Shown in pieces: positions 1 to 9,627 of a stretch of DNA of 64,000 bases; position 1 is the first letter of the stretch; every line of letters begins with the position of its first letter. The translations under genes and the position numbers were made by a program. The stretch is from positions 1-64,000 of the forward strand of contig JABJKS010000058.1 in NCBI GenBank assembly GCA_018660265.1. The letters are read 5' to 3'. The notes below the pieces were generated by a model. That model was given only the letters and a program-made list of their open reading frames with translations, had not been told where the DNA came from and did not search any database. Origin of the DNA: Rhodospirillaceae bacterium. Lineage in GTDB: Bacteria; Pseudomonadota; Alphaproteobacteria; GCA-2731375.

Positions 1-1056
1 GAAAATGTGATGGAAATGGCCAATGCCCCATCCAACAGCCAACTGGGCAATGGCAAAATCAGAATGACAAGAATAGTCGATACGCCCAGGGCCAAGGCAA
101 TGTCGCCCTGGCGCATGTGGTTGGCCCTGACGAACGGCGTTATGAGCTTTGACGCAGCGACGAGCACGGACGGCGTGTCCATCGCCCAGAATGCGACGAC
201 ACCAGCGGATCGCGGCGGCCGGGGCTTCTCGCACTTTTTTGGTATGAACGATTTACTTTCAGGTCGGGAAGATGCCGCCTTCGACACCGGATTGACCACC
301 GCCTCGGGCCACGGTTTTGGCAGTACAGGCATTATGGCTGTGGAATTCCGCGGACCCGGTGGGGTTCTCGCCGCATCCCACTCCCTGGATTTCTCAGCCG
401 TTGGCGGCACAGTTGCCAATGTTCTGACCGATCTGAACACAGGTTTCTCCGGCTATGGCACCTTTACCATGGATGCCAATGGCAAGCTTACCCTGGCACC
501 TGCGGCTGGCTATGAAAGCTATGACATGAAGGTGCGGACGGACACAACAGCGCGGGGCGCCACGGGAAAGTCATTTTCTGACCACTTTGGTGTCGGTGAT
601 CACTACCGCATGGATGCCGCTTTCAACATCACAGTCGATTCCGCGATTAAAGCCGACACGGGCAAACTGGCCCTGGCCCGTCTGGATACCGCCGCGGCAA
701 CTGGTGTGCCGGCCTTGAACAGCGGTGACAACCGAGGTGTTAACGCCTTCTTCGCTCTATCATCGGATGTCGTCAGTTTTACCAGTGCCGGCGATTTACC
801 GGCAACAACAACCACCTTGACCAATTACAGCAACTATTTCCTGTCCAATATCGGCCTGGAAGCAGACCGCCTATCCAGCCTTGCAGAGGATCGCTCGATC
901 CTTAGGCAAGAGCTGAGCATCCGGCGGGACAATGTTACCGGCATCAATCTCGACGAAGAACTGGCGGCCATGGTGCAGTACCAGAACGCCTACAATGCCG
1001 CGGCCCGCATTATCGCCGCGGTCAATGAAATGTATGACACCTTGCTGCGCATCTAG
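1..1056 (+). CDS. flgK: Flagellar hook-associated protein 1 (FlgK), C-terminal part
   Basis: The reading frame is open from the first base of the window, so the N-terminus lies outside; the listed Met at base 7 is internal. The last 60 residues carry the FlgK/FlgE-type C-terminal helix with 'LDEELAAMVQYQNAYNAAAR' followed by 'NEMYDTLLRI', the part that packs in the hook-filament junction core. The preceding region is Gly/Thr/Ala-rich and beta-strand-like, as expected for the variable surface-exposed domains. FlgK is exported by the flagellar type III system and forms the first hook-filament junction ring. flgL follows after 36 bases, which is the usual order, so the two are probably co-transcribed. 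Confidence 0.93.
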   Translation, partial: ENVMEMANAPSNSQLGNGKIRMTRIVDTPRAKAMSPWRMWLALTNGVMSFDAATSTDGVSIAQNATTPADRGGRGFSHFFGMNDLLSGREDAAFDTGLTTASGHGFGSTGIMAVEFRGPGGVLAASHSLDFSAVGGTVANVLTDLNTGFSGYGTFTMDANGKLTLAPAAGYESYDMKVRTDTTARGATGKSFSDHFGVGDHYRMDAAFNITVDSAIKADTGKLALARLDTAAATGVPALNSGDNRGVNAFFALSSDVVSFTSAGDLPATTTTLTNYSNYFLSNIGLEADRLSSLAEDRSILRQELSIRRDNVTGINLDEELAAMVQYQNAYNAAARIIAAVNEMYDTLLRI

Positions 1057-1092
1057 CGTCTAGCGCTATCGGCGCAAATTAGGAAAAATATC

Positions 1093-2046
1093 ATGACCAG
1101 AGTTTCAACATTCAGCCAAAGCCAATCCCTGCTGACGCAAATGATGCGCAATCAGGAGTATTTGCGCACTGAGCAGACCCGCGTGGCGACAGGCAAGAAC
1201 GGTGATGACCTGAAATCTATCGCCCGGGACGCGAACGCATTGCTGTCTTCACGCTCCGTATCTGCCCGGACGGAAAGTTTTATGAGTGCCAATCGGGAAT
1301 TGGGGATCCGCCTGGAACTACAAAACAGTGCCCTGAGCGGCATCGCCGGCATAGCCGATGAATTCCGTAATGACCTGATCAAGACCGTGAACCTGAACAG
1401 CGGCGTCGGCCTAATTGATAAGATGACCGATCACATGGACCGGTTGGTCAATCTGTTGAATACGACCTTGAACGGCCAATTTGTATTTTCCGGCACCCGA
1501 AGCGATACCTCACCTATCAATGTTTCAACCACCGCCGAATTGTTGGCTCTGACGAATACGTCGGACGCCTTTGATAACAACGCTATTAAGCTGACCCAGC
1601 GCCTGGATGAAAATCGAACTGTTGAATATGGCGTCCTGGCCAACGATGTGGCGACGCCATTGTTGGACTCCATTCGTCGGATCCAACAATTCGCAAACGG
1701 GACCTTGCCTACAGGTGCCGGTGCCTATAGTCCCGCCGGTGCTTTTACCGATCCGTTAAGCGAAAACCAGACCAATTTCCTAGTCAACGAATTCAGTGGC
1801 GCTGTGAGCGCCATTGCCACCGCCCGTCAGGCCGAGGAAATGAACGGCATTCATATGAGTACCGTCGATAAACAGCTGGATTTACAGCAGGAAGAGATTA
1901 ATTTCCTTGATATTTTTACCGCTGAGATAGAAAACGTTGATATCGCCGAGGCGGTCGCAAACCTAAAGGCGGGCGAGACGGCATTGCAGGCATCTTTGCA
2001 GGTTCTTGGCCGTCTGGGACGGCTAAGCTTGCTTGACTATATCTAG
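1093..2046 (+). CDS. flgL: Flagellar hook-associated protein 3 / flagellin-like (FlgL)
   Basis: This 317-residue protein has the flagellin-type N-terminal coiled region ('STFSQSQSLLTQMMRNQEYL', then 'RVATGKNGDDLKSIARDANAL') and a C-terminal helix ending in 'ETALQASLQVLGRLGRLSLL'. The middle contains 'LNGQFVFSGTRSDTSPI', a hallmark of FlgL proteins. FlgL sits between FlgK and the filament. The ATG start follows 'aggaaaaatatc', a plausible ribosome-binding site. It lies directly after flgK and immediately before a sugar-modification gene cluster, which suggests a functional link between filament proteins and glycosylation. Confidence 0.93.
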   Translation: MTRVSTFSQSQSLLTQMMRNQEYLRTEQTRVATGKNGDDLKSIARDANALLSSRSVSARTESFMSANRELGIRLELQNSALSGIAGIADEFRNDLIKTVNLNSGVGLIDKMTDHMDRLVNLLNTTLNGQFVFSGTRSDTSPINVSTTAELLALTNTSDAFDNNAIKLTQRLDENRTVEYGVLANDVATPLLDSIRRIQQFANGTLPTGAGAYSPAGAFTDPLSENQTNFLVNEFSGAVSAIATARQAEEMNGIHMSTVDKQLDLQQEEINFLDIFTAEIENVDIAEAVANLKAGETALQASLQVLGRLGRLSLLDYI

Positions 2047-2088
2047 ATCAATTGCTGCGTGGTTTAACCTGCGGCGCGTGAGGGTGGC

Positions 2089-3108
2089 ATGACGAAACTT
2101 CAATTAGCGGACGATGGATTGGATGTTGTCACGGGGGGCGCCGGATTTATCGGCAGCCACCTGGTTGACCATTTGCTGGCCGATGGGCGTCGGGTTCGCG
2201 CGGTGGACAATTTTGTCACCGGGGGACCCCACAATCTGAAACACCTGACGGATAACGATCGGTTTGAGCTGATCGAGGCTGATGTCCGTGACCGTGCGGG
2301 CATTGTGAAGGCCTTGGATGGCGCGGAACGGATTTTCCACCTTGCCGCCTTGGCCGACATCGTCCCATCTATTCAAAATCCCGAAGGCTACTATGATACC
2401 AATGTCACCGGCACATTCAATGTCTTGCAGGCCGCACGAAGTCTTGATGTGAAGCGTCTGGTCTATGCCGCCTCTTCCTCCTGTTATGGCATTCCAGATA
2501 ATTATCCCACGGCGGAGAGTGCGGATATCCGGCCCGAATACCCCTACGCCCTGACGAAGTATTTGGGCGAAGAATTGGTGATGCATTGGGCCCAGCTGTA
2601 CGGCCTGCCCGCCGCCTCATTGCGGTTCTTTAACGTTTATGGACCGCGGGCCCGGACATCAGGAACATACGGTGCGGTCTTTGGGGTATTTCTGGCCCAA
2701 CTATTGGCTGATGAGCCTCTGACCATTGTGGGCGATGGCTCGCAAACCCGTGACTTTACCTATGTTGGCGATGTCGCCGATGCCATTGCCACTGTTGGCG
2801 GCTATAACGAAAGCGGCGAGGTTTTCAACGTCGGTACCGGCAAGGATGTCTCGGTTAATTATTTGGTCGAATTGCTAGGTGCCAAGGCCACCCTGCATAT
2901 TCCGAAACGGCCCGGCGAACCCGATTGCACATTGGCGGACGTGACCCGGATCAATCAACGCTTTGGCTGGCGGGCAAGCGTGCCTATAGAGGAAGGTGTG
3001 CGGATCATGCTTGATAACATTGAGTATTGGCGCGATGCACCGGTTTGGGATGCCGCAAAAATTGCTGCCGCCACGGAAGATTGGTTTCGTTACCTTTCGG
3101 ATGATTAA
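2089..3108 (+). CDS. NAD-dependent nucleotide-sugar epimerase/dehydratase (extended SDR)
   Basis: This 339-residue extended short-chain dehydrogenase resembles UDP-glucose/UDP-GlcNAc 4-epimerases. Visible are the NAD-binding glycine motif 'TGGAGFIGSH' (residues 16-25), the acidic nucleotide ribose contact 'VDNFVTGG', the 'HLAALADIVPSI' segment, the catalytic 'YALTK' (Tyr-x-x-x-Lys), and the substrate-binding 'RFFNVYGPRA'. It acts on nucleotide-activated sugars in the cytoplasm. The exact sugar cannot be read from the sequence. It is the first gene of the island downstream of flgL (42-base gap), so it probably supplies a sugar donor for the glycosyltransferases further on. The start is ATG 2089 with 'gagggtggc' upstream. 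Confidence 0.88.
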   Translation: MTKLQLADDGLDVVTGGAGFIGSHLVDHLLADGRRVRAVDNFVTGGPHNLKHLTDNDRFELIEADVRDRAGIVKALDGAERIFHLAALADIVPSIQNPEGYYDTNVTGTFNVLQAARSLDVKRLVYAASSSCYGIPDNYPTAESADIRPEYPYALTKYLGEELVMHWAQLYGLPAASLRFFNVYGPRARTSGTYGAVFGVFLAQLLADEPLTIVGDGSQTRDFTYVGDVADAIATVGGYNESGEVFNVGTGKDVSVNYLVELLGAKATLHIPKRPGEPDCTLADVTRINQRFGWRASVPIEEGVRIMLDNIEYWRDAPVWDAAKIAAATEDWFRYLSDD

Positions 3109-3194
3109 TTCGGCTTTGGTCATAAAATTTCAATATCTGGCCGGCATTATCCGCATCAGCCTTTACCGTATCTGAAAATTCACGAGCTAAAACT

Positions 3195-4316
3195 ATGTAC
3201 TTTGTGGCGTCTAAACTAAGTCGCGAAATTTCTGCCCCTGAAATGCGCCGCGATTATCTCCACGATAACCGACTTGATCTTTGCGTAGCCTACCTACAGC
3301 ACGTCTTTGGCGATAGCCTGAAGGGGGCCCGGGTCATTGATTATGGCTGCGGTCACGGCGATTGGGCCCTGGCGTTTCGCAGGGCAGGGGCCGAGCATGT
3401 GCTGGCTATCGATGCTGCGGTCGATAATGTCAGGTATCTTCATGACAACAGTCGTGCCATGGGATTTGATGGCTTGGACGTGGTGCAGGGCGATCTGTTA
3501 AGCCAAAATATCGGCGGGGAAAAAGCCGACATTGTTTGGCTGTATGATGTCCTCCCGCACGTGCCGCGGCCTTTAGCATTGTTGCAGGCACTGCGGGATT
3601 TGGCACCTGGGGCTGCGGCACAGTTCTATATCAACGCCTATGATGCGGGTAGCTTGCGGCAATTTTCCGTGGAGACGGCGCGTCAGTTATACCCTCACCC
3701 AGGCCGGGATGCCTTTGACCTGGATTGTCTTTCTCTGACCCGCGAAGCGCGACGCCGGGGCGGCGATAATCTGATGGTTTCCCAGATTGAATGGTTTAGT
3801 GCGACTGGATTTGCCGAGATTTTAAGCGGTGCCGGGCTGGAACCTGTTGAACGTCCCATGGGTTTTCACAGTTTTCAGGGTGCGGGCAGCAATACAGAGT
3901 TCCAACCCCACGAGGCACTGTGTCGTGGGGTTCCGGCTGAGGGTGCCATGCTTTGGGAGGAGCCGCCGCGGGAGTATGGCTGCGATCTTGCGGTTTTGGC
4001 CGCCATGGCGCGCGAAGTGAATTTTTCACTGACTGACAGGCAGTTCCGGACCCAGGCCGCAATGGGATTGCTGAATACCCATTTTGCCAATTTAGTGGGG
4101 AATAATGCCTGTTCGGGCACGGCTATGGAAATCTACCTGTATCTCTTTCATATCCTTGATGTGCATGGCGGCCTACGTCAGGCAGAGGGCTTGGCCAGGG
4201 ATTTCATAGAATTGACGGAGGCCGCTTTATCCGATGCGCCCCGCCGGCAATTACGCGCGGCCAACCACGCCGCCACCATAGCGCGCGATCTTTGTGAGTC
4301 GTCTATTCATCTATAG
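3195..4316 (+). CDS. Class I SAM-dependent methyltransferase with C-terminal extension
   Basis: The 373-residue protein contains a Rossmann-type methyltransferase domain in its first half: motif I 'VIDYGCGHGDWALAF' (around residues 46-60), motif II acidic 'LAIDAA', and post-motif 'ADIVWLYDVLPHVPRPLALL' typical of Methyltransf_11/25 families. The C-terminal 150 residues are helical and of unknown function. It immediately precedes the dikinase-like gene at 4378. In the Campylobacter jejuni capsule locus the glutamine kinase Cj1418 is likewise followed by methyltransferases (Cj1419, Cj1420); that parallel is inference. The substrate is probably a sugar or sugar substituent, but nothing in the sequence fixes it. 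Confidence 0.82.
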   Translation: MYFVASKLSREISAPEMRRDYLHDNRLDLCVAYLQHVFGDSLKGARVIDYGCGHGDWALAFRRAGAEHVLAIDAAVDNVRYLHDNSRAMGFDGLDVVQGDLLSQNIGGEKADIVWLYDVLPHVPRPLALLQALRDLAPGAAAQFYINAYDAGSLRQFSVETARQLYPHPGRDAFDLDCLSLTREARRRGGDNLMVSQIEWFSATGFAEILSGAGLEPVERPMGFHSFQGAGSNTEFQPHEALCRGVPAEGAMLWEEPPREYGCDLAVLAAMAREVNFSLTDRQFRTQAAMGLLNTHFANLVGNNACSGTAMEIYLYLFHILDVHGGLRQAEGLARDFIELTEAALSDAPRRQLRAANHAATIARDLCESSIHL

Positions 4317-4377
4317 ACCACTAATTTAGCGTTATCCGCATTGCGTACCCGCCAGTGTTTCGTATGCTGTCGATGGT

Positions 4378-6837
4378 GTGGATTGGATCGTCGATCAAGC
4401 TAGGATGACGCGGATGGCAGGTGATATGGTGCGACAAGTTGATGGCAGTGCCAGACGACCTTTTCAATTCGGCACCAAGGCGCAGACCCTTGCCGCACTG
4501 GCACCATTGGTTACAAGTGCCCAGGTCCTCGATCTTTACTTTTTTACGGTAACCGAATGGCGGAATGATCCTGACGCAGTGTTGGCGCAGATCACCGAAC
4601 GCTTTGGCACGATAGCCTTGGTGGTGCGCAGCAGTGCCCATGCCGAAGATCAGGGCGATGCCTCTATGGCCGGTGCCTTTGAATCCAAATTGAATGTGGA
4701 CGGTGGGGACCCAAAAGCGGTTACGACCGCTGTCAAAGATGTTATCGATTCTTACGTTGGTCACCCGGATGATCAGGTTCTGGTCCAGGCCATGTTGGAC
4801 GATGTCGCCATATCCGGTGTGGCGATGACCCATGATGTTGAACGGGGTGCGCCGTTTTATGTGGTCGACTACGATGATGAATCGGGGCGAACCGACACGG
4901 TAACGGGCGGCGATAGCGTTCATAAGACGGTTATCGTATTTCGCGATGCCGATTTGGAGCTGGTTGAAAGTCCCCGGATACGAGCCGTTCTGGCCCTGGT
5001 GCGGGAAGTTGAGATCCTGTGCGGTGGTGTCCCCCTGGATATGGAATTCGCCATGCAGGGCGACGGCAGTATGTACCTTCTCCAGGCGCGGCGGATATCT
5101 CTGCAACGAAACTGGCTGTCAGGTACCGAGCGCCGTGTTTCAAAGCGGTTGGAATTCGTCGAACAATATTTGACGGAAAGATCATTGCCCCGCCCCGGAC
5201 TGGGCGGTGAACGGACCATTTTGGGCATCATGCCTGATTGGAACCCGGCGGAAATGATCGGCATCGTACCCCGACCGCTCGCGGCCTCCCTCTATCGGCA
5301 ATTGGTGACCCGCAATGTGTGGAGCCGGGCGCGGGAGCGTATGGGATACCGCGCCATGCCGAACGAAGAATTGATGGTTATGATCGGCGGACGTCCCTAT
5401 ATCGATGTGCGAAACAGCTTCAACTCCTTCCTGCCCGCCGGCGTCAGTGATCAGGTTGCCGACCGTTTGGTGAATGCCTGGCTGAACCGTTTGGCCGATC
5501 ACCCCGAACTCCATGACAAAGTGGAATTTGCGGTGGCCCAGACCTGCCTTGATTGCTGTTTCGATGAGGATTTCAACGGCCATTACCAAGGCGTCCTGTC
5601 TACGGACGAAGCGGCTGATTTTCGCAACCGACTGGCCGCACTTACCAATCATTGCCTCAATCTTGGCCCATCGGGAACTTTATCGTGGTCGTTGGAAATG
5701 ATCGAGGATCTGACGACAAAACAAACCTTGCGGAAACTGAACCCCGATGCGGGCAGACCGCGGGAGCCGTTTTCCGTGGCAGCCGACCTGCTGCTTGAGT
5801 GTGAAGTATCAGGGACCATTCCATTTTCCATTGTTGCCCGTCACGCCTTTATTGGTGAGGCATTGCTGAAATCCCTGGCCCGCCGGGGTGCCATTGGCGA
5901 TGACCGGTTGGATACGTTCAAGCGTTCCGTACGCACCATCAGTGGCGAATTGACCTCTGATTTCGCAGCTGTCTGTCATGGTGGCTTTAGCCCCGATACT
6001 TTCATGATGCGCTATGGCCATTTGCGTCCCGGTACCTATGACATCATGTCCCTGCGCTATGATCATCGGAACGAATTGTTCGAGGGCTCCGCCCTTGGGG
6101 CGGAACCACAGGTGCCGAAATTCGATCTAACCGGGGGCGAGCGGGAAAATATCAACAAAGTCCTGGCTGAAAGTGGCATCACTGCGGTTGATGCGGACAG
6201 TCTGTTGGATTATGCCCGGCGCACCATTGCTGGGCGGGAATATGCCAAGTTTATATTTTCGGCAAATATTTCCGATGCTCTGGAGGCCATTGCCACATGG
6301 GGCGAAAATATCGGCCTTGATCGTGAACATCTCTCATACATCGAATTCGACGCCATGATCGATGCTCGGGTGAAGCCGTTACTGGATGATATTGACCTTC
6401 ATTTTATTGATCTCGCCGAACAGGGGCGGCGTAATGTGGCCATGGCCCAGTCATTGAAGCTGGGCTATATCCTGCGGGACCGTCGCGACATCTATGTGGT
6501 GCCGCTGCATCGTGCGGCCCCGAATTTTGTCGGCAGCGAACGGGCCGTGGCCGCTCCGGTGGTGTTGGGACCTTTGGCATCATCAGCCACCGATATCTAT
6601 AATCGCATCGTTTGCATCGAAAACGCCGATCCCGGCTATGACTGGATATTCACCAAAGGCATTAAAGGCCTGGTGACAAAATTTGGCGGTGCCAACTCCC
6701 ACATGGCCATCCGCTGTGCTGAATTCGGATTGAGTGCCGCCATCGGTTGCGGCGAAGGCACGTTCGAGCGTCTTTTGGGGGCCCGCGCTATCGAAGTCGA
6801 CCCCTTGAGCAAGACCTTGCGCGCAGTGGATAATTGA
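4378..6837 (+). CDS. PEP-synthase/PPDK-family dikinase, possible L-glutamine kinase-like enzyme
   Basis: This 819-residue protein has the three-part layout of ATP-dependent dikinases. The N-terminal ATP-grasp part contains 'VVRSSAHAEDQGDASMAGAF' (residues about 82-101) and the closing 'MYLLQARRIS'. A long middle domain has no obvious family. A C-terminal phosphohistidine domain carries 'KFGGANSHMAIRCAEFGLSA', with the swivelling His in 'NSHM' (about residue 774). True PEP synthases have a PEP-binding barrel, which I cannot see. The opening 'FGTKAQTLAALAP' and the domain order recall rifampin phosphotransferase and, more closely, the capsule enzyme Cj1418 (L-glutamine kinase for phosphoramidate synthesis). 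Function is therefore inferred. GTG 4378 is the longest start; ATG 4405 or 4414 are alternatives. Confidence 0.75.
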   Translation: MDWIVDQARMTRMAGDMVRQVDGSARRPFQFGTKAQTLAALAPLVTSAQVLDLYFFTVTEWRNDPDAVLAQITERFGTIALVVRSSAHAEDQGDASMAGAFESKLNVDGGDPKAVTTAVKDVIDSYVGHPDDQVLVQAMLDDVAISGVAMTHDVERGAPFYVVDYDDESGRTDTVTGGDSVHKTVIVFRDADLELVESPRIRAVLALVREVEILCGGVPLDMEFAMQGDGSMYLLQARRISLQRNWLSGTERRVSKRLEFVEQYLTERSLPRPGLGGERTILGIMPDWNPAEMIGIVPRPLAASLYRQLVTRNVWSRARERMGYRAMPNEELMVMIGGRPYIDVRNSFNSFLPAGVSDQVADRLVNAWLNRLADHPELHDKVEFAVAQTCLDCCFDEDFNGHYQGVLSTDEAADFRNRLAALTNHCLNLGPSGTLSWSLEMIEDLTTKQTLRKLNPDAGRPREPFSVAADLLLECEVSGTIPFSIVARHAFIGEALLKSLARRGAIGDDRLDTFKRSVRTISGELTSDFAAVCHGGFSPDTFMMRYGHLRPGTYDIMSLRYDHRNELFEGSALGAEPQVPKFDLTGGERENINKVLAESGITAVDADSLLDYARRTIAGREYAKFIFSANISDALEAIATWGENIGLDREHLSYIEFDAMIDARVKPLLDDIDLHFIDLAEQGRRNVAMAQSLKLGYILRDRRDIYVVPLHRAAPNFVGSERAVAAPVVLGPLASSATDIYNRIVCIENADPGYDWIFTKGIKGLVTKFGGANSHMAIRCAEFGLSAAIGCGEGTFERLLGARAIEVDPLSKTLRAVDN

Positions 6838-6962
6838 GTGCTAAACGTTGGAAAATCTGGCTTCGCAGTATGAGTTTGTTAAATAATTAAGCATAAATTT
6901 GAACCCTTAGCGTTAATGACAAGGGTAATTTCAGGTCGTCGCCGGGCTGAAAATTAAAGTTT

Positions 6963-8027
6963 ATGGATGTAAAACCAGTTGTAGACGTTGTCGGCACCGA
7001 TTTAAGCCCTTTCGCCAGGCCGGCGGAGCGGCTTCTTGATCTGCCGGACCGCCCTGGATTTGCACGCGCCCTGTCTTTTTTTCATGAATATCCCGTCCGT
7101 GCATTATCAGTGCCGAAAAATCGTGCCTTCATGCATTGTCTGGTGGCTGCCAGAAAGCCTGATCTATTCGTTGAAATTGGCACATATTATGCCGGCATGA
7201 CGGAAGTCGTGGCCCGCGCCATGCAGGCCAATGGCAATAACGGGCAGCTATTGACCATAGATCCTTATGGCAATGACCGGGTGCCGGGGATATTGGAATC
7301 CTGGCCCAGCGAATTGAGCGATATGGTGTCCTACCTGCCACTGGATTCCATGGGATTTTATACCCAGATCGATACCATCAAGGCGGTTGTTGATGTCTGT
7401 TTCATTGACGGCAATCACCTCTATGAATTTGTTCTCTACGATCTGAACTGCATGGCGCAAAGAATGCGGCCAGGCGGTATTGTAATCATGGATGACTACT
7501 CCCAGCCGGGCGTTTTTTGGGCAACCAAGCATTTTTTGGACCTGAACCCAGGTTGGCGAGAGATTAGCGGGGTCTTTGACGATTTCGATCCCCATGCACC
7601 CTTTGAAAGTATTCGGCCAAGCATACCCAATACGGATTTTCTGGTGCTGGCGGTGCCTGATTATATTGAGGTCGGTGAAGCACCAAGCGTATTCGAATAT
7701 GGCAGATACCGCGAGACGGCCATGTCCGGATATAACCTAAATCTTGGTCCTGGAAATGTCGCGGGCAGGCTGCATGCCATGGTCTATCTGCGCAGTTTCT
7801 ATGAAGATGGTTCGTTAGGTGATCCGGAGCAATTGGAGCTTATCATTTCATCGGACATATCGGGCGACGGCGGCGAACAGGCTGTTTCGTTCGGCGCGTC
7901 ATTGGCGACAGCCTATGATCGCGCCCTGACCATGCGCCAGGTAGAGATCAATCTTGTCTGGTCGCCATCCGATGGTCGGACGCCATTGCGTCTGCATCAG
8001 CGCCCCGAACCAGTCATGTCGAACTAA
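6963..8027 (+). CDS. Class I SAM-dependent methyltransferase (Methyltransf_24-like) with C-terminal beta-rich domain
   Basis: The 354-residue protein contains 'LFVEIGTYYAGMTEVVARAM' (motif I), 'LLTIDPYGN' (motif II), 'VDVCFIDGNHLYEFVLYDL' and 'MRPGGIVIMDDYS', the pattern of the Methyltransf_24/cephalosporin-hydroxylase-like family that often sits in polysaccharide clusters. The last 110 residues are a separate region with 'LNLGPGNVAGRLHAMVYLRS' and no family I recognise. The gene is preceded by a 125-base AT-rich gap that may hold a promoter. A role in methylating a glycan or a glycan precursor is inferred from position only. Confidence 0.78.
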   Translation: MDVKPVVDVVGTDLSPFARPAERLLDLPDRPGFARALSFFHEYPVRALSVPKNRAFMHCLVAARKPDLFVEIGTYYAGMTEVVARAMQANGNNGQLLTIDPYGNDRVPGILESWPSELSDMVSYLPLDSMGFYTQIDTIKAVVDVCFIDGNHLYEFVLYDLNCMAQRMRPGGIVIMDDYSQPGVFWATKHFLDLNPGWREISGVFDDFDPHAPFESIRPSIPNTDFLVLAVPDYIEVGEAPSVFEYGRYRETAMSGYNLNLGPGNVAGRLHAMVYLRSFYEDGSLGDPEQLELIISSDISGDGGEQAVSFGASLATAYDRALTMRQVEINLVWSPSDGRTPLRLHQRPEPVMSN

Positions 8028-8179
8028 TCATGTCTAAGCAGGCAGTGCCGGAAGGGTAACGTTATGGCTGATTTTTCTCACCCTTCGAATGTCTTTGCAA
8101 AGATTGATTTTAACATATTGCATTTGAAGCATATGGCAAAACGGGCCTGTGGGTAGAATATGAGAGACTGGAAATCCCG

Positions 8180-9430
8180 ATGAGCGGCAATTATCGAATA
8201 ATGCGTATGTCCCGAAACGCATATCATTCTGTTTTCGACGATATGCTACGTCAGGATACAAACCTTGCCGAAGCCGGCTTTGCAAAGCAAATGGAAGCCT
8301 TTTTTGCCAAAAGCTTGATCTACAGCGATAGCTTTTCCCGAGCCATGGACGGGCTAGGCAATGAGACCTTGGAAATCGTTTGCAATGGCGAATTGATGCA
8401 AAAAACCTGGGCTGCGACCCACGGCGTCACTTATGACGAAGACGACTGGGTGCGCCAGATTATGTGGGCCCAGGTAGAGGAATTTCGTCCCGATGTGGTT
8501 TTTATTCAGGGGTTGACCAGCAACAGTACTGGTTTTCTGCCCGAGAATGGCTTTCGGGAAAAATTCCCCTTTGTCCGCGCCGTAGTTGGCTTTGCCGGTT
8601 ACTTTCATCCCGCTGACCGGCTGGAGGGCGTTGATGTTGTCATTTCCGGCTTACCGTCCGTATTCAACTATTATCGGGCCGAAAATGTCCCTACGGAATT
8701 GATTTACCACGGCTTTGACGCCTCGTTGGTAGAGCGGGTGCCGGAACCCACCGGAGATATGATTGATCTGAGTTTCATCGGCTCGACCGGTCTTGGTTAC
8801 GGCGAGAACCATGCGGTGCGCTATTGGGAATTGTTGGAACTTTGTTGCGGCAGCGACATCCAACTTTGGGCTAATGAAAAATTCGATGCCGACCAGTTGG
8901 CCATGTCGGGGGAGCAACTGGCTGGCCTGGGCCAATCGTTGCGAGGGATGGTGGGGCAGCATACCCCGGCGGCGGTGGTGGAGGTATTTCGCGAGTCTAT
9001 ATCCTCCTCCTCCGGCACTCATTTGCCGGTCCTGCCGCTTTCGCTGATCTTTCCAGACCGCGTTCATGAAGCCATTTACGGATTGGAAATGTATGCCACC
9101 CTGCGCCAATCGCGCCTGACCTTGAATAGGCATTTTGATCCCGATAGCGGCATTAGGGAAATCGGCAACATGCGGACCTTCGAAGCCACCGGCATCGGCA
9201 CCTGTATGTTGGTCAACGAGGGCGACAATGTGCGCGATCTGTATGAACCGGACACGGAAATCGTCACCTATGCCAGTGTTGAAGAATGTCTGGAGAAGGC
9301 CAACTGGTTGTTACAAAACGATGAAAAACGCCGGGAAATAGCGGCGGCGGGCCAGAAAAGAACCTTACGGGATCATACCATCGCATCCCGTTGTGCGGTG
9401 ATCGATGGTTTGATTCGTGGAATGATTTAA
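8180..9430 (+). CDS. CgeB-like glycosyltransferase (GT-B fold)
   Basis: The 416-residue protein resembles the CgeB/Glyco_trans_1_2 family. It has 'PTELIYHGFDASLVERV', then 'IDLSFIGSTGLGYGENHAVR' and the C-terminal block 'MRTFEATGIGTCMLVNEGDN', with 'DLYEPDTEIVTYASVEECLE' and a helical end with 'RREIAAAGQKRTLRDHTIA'. These are the nucleotide-sugar binding half of GT-B enzymes. The family works in the cytoplasm on spore coat, flagellin or cell-surface glycans. The donor sugar is not evident. A 152-base gap precedes it. ATG 8180 is chosen because 'gactggaaatcccg' upstream gives a modest ribosome-binding site and the next Met residues lie inside the conserved start. Confidence 0.78.
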   Translation: MSGNYRIMRMSRNAYHSVFDDMLRQDTNLAEAGFAKQMEAFFAKSLIYSDSFSRAMDGLGNETLEIVCNGELMQKTWAATHGVTYDEDDWVRQIMWAQVEEFRPDVVFIQGLTSNSTGFLPENGFREKFPFVRAVVGFAGYFHPADRLEGVDVVISGLPSVFNYYRAENVPTELIYHGFDASLVERVPEPTGDMIDLSFIGSTGLGYGENHAVRYWELLELCCGSDIQLWANEKFDADQLAMSGEQLAGLGQSLRGMVGQHTPAAVVEVFRESISSSSGTHLPVLPLSLIFPDRVHEAIYGLEMYATLRQSRLTLNRHFDPDSGIREIGNMRTFEATGIGTCMLVNEGDNVRDLYEPDTEIVTYASVEECLEKANWLLQNDEKRREIAAAGQKRTLRDHTIASRCAVIDGLIRGMI

Positions 9431-9627
9431 GTAGACCGGGAATCCTGTCCTTTGAAGAACCGAACAACTATCAGGCTGCTACAGTTTTTCTCTTTGTTTA
9501 CTATTACAAGCGTAAGATATTTCTAAATAAGGGCCGCCGGATTGCTTGAATTTGCGTATTTGGTGCAATTTTTTTCAGTATATAGCCGCAATAATGCAGT
9601 TATATTATTTATTGGGATAGACGTATC

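Noticed and set aside
6910-6935. Inverted repeat accctt...aagggt before the gene at 6963
   Set aside because: Six-base arms with a 12-base loop in AT-rich DNA are within chance expectation.
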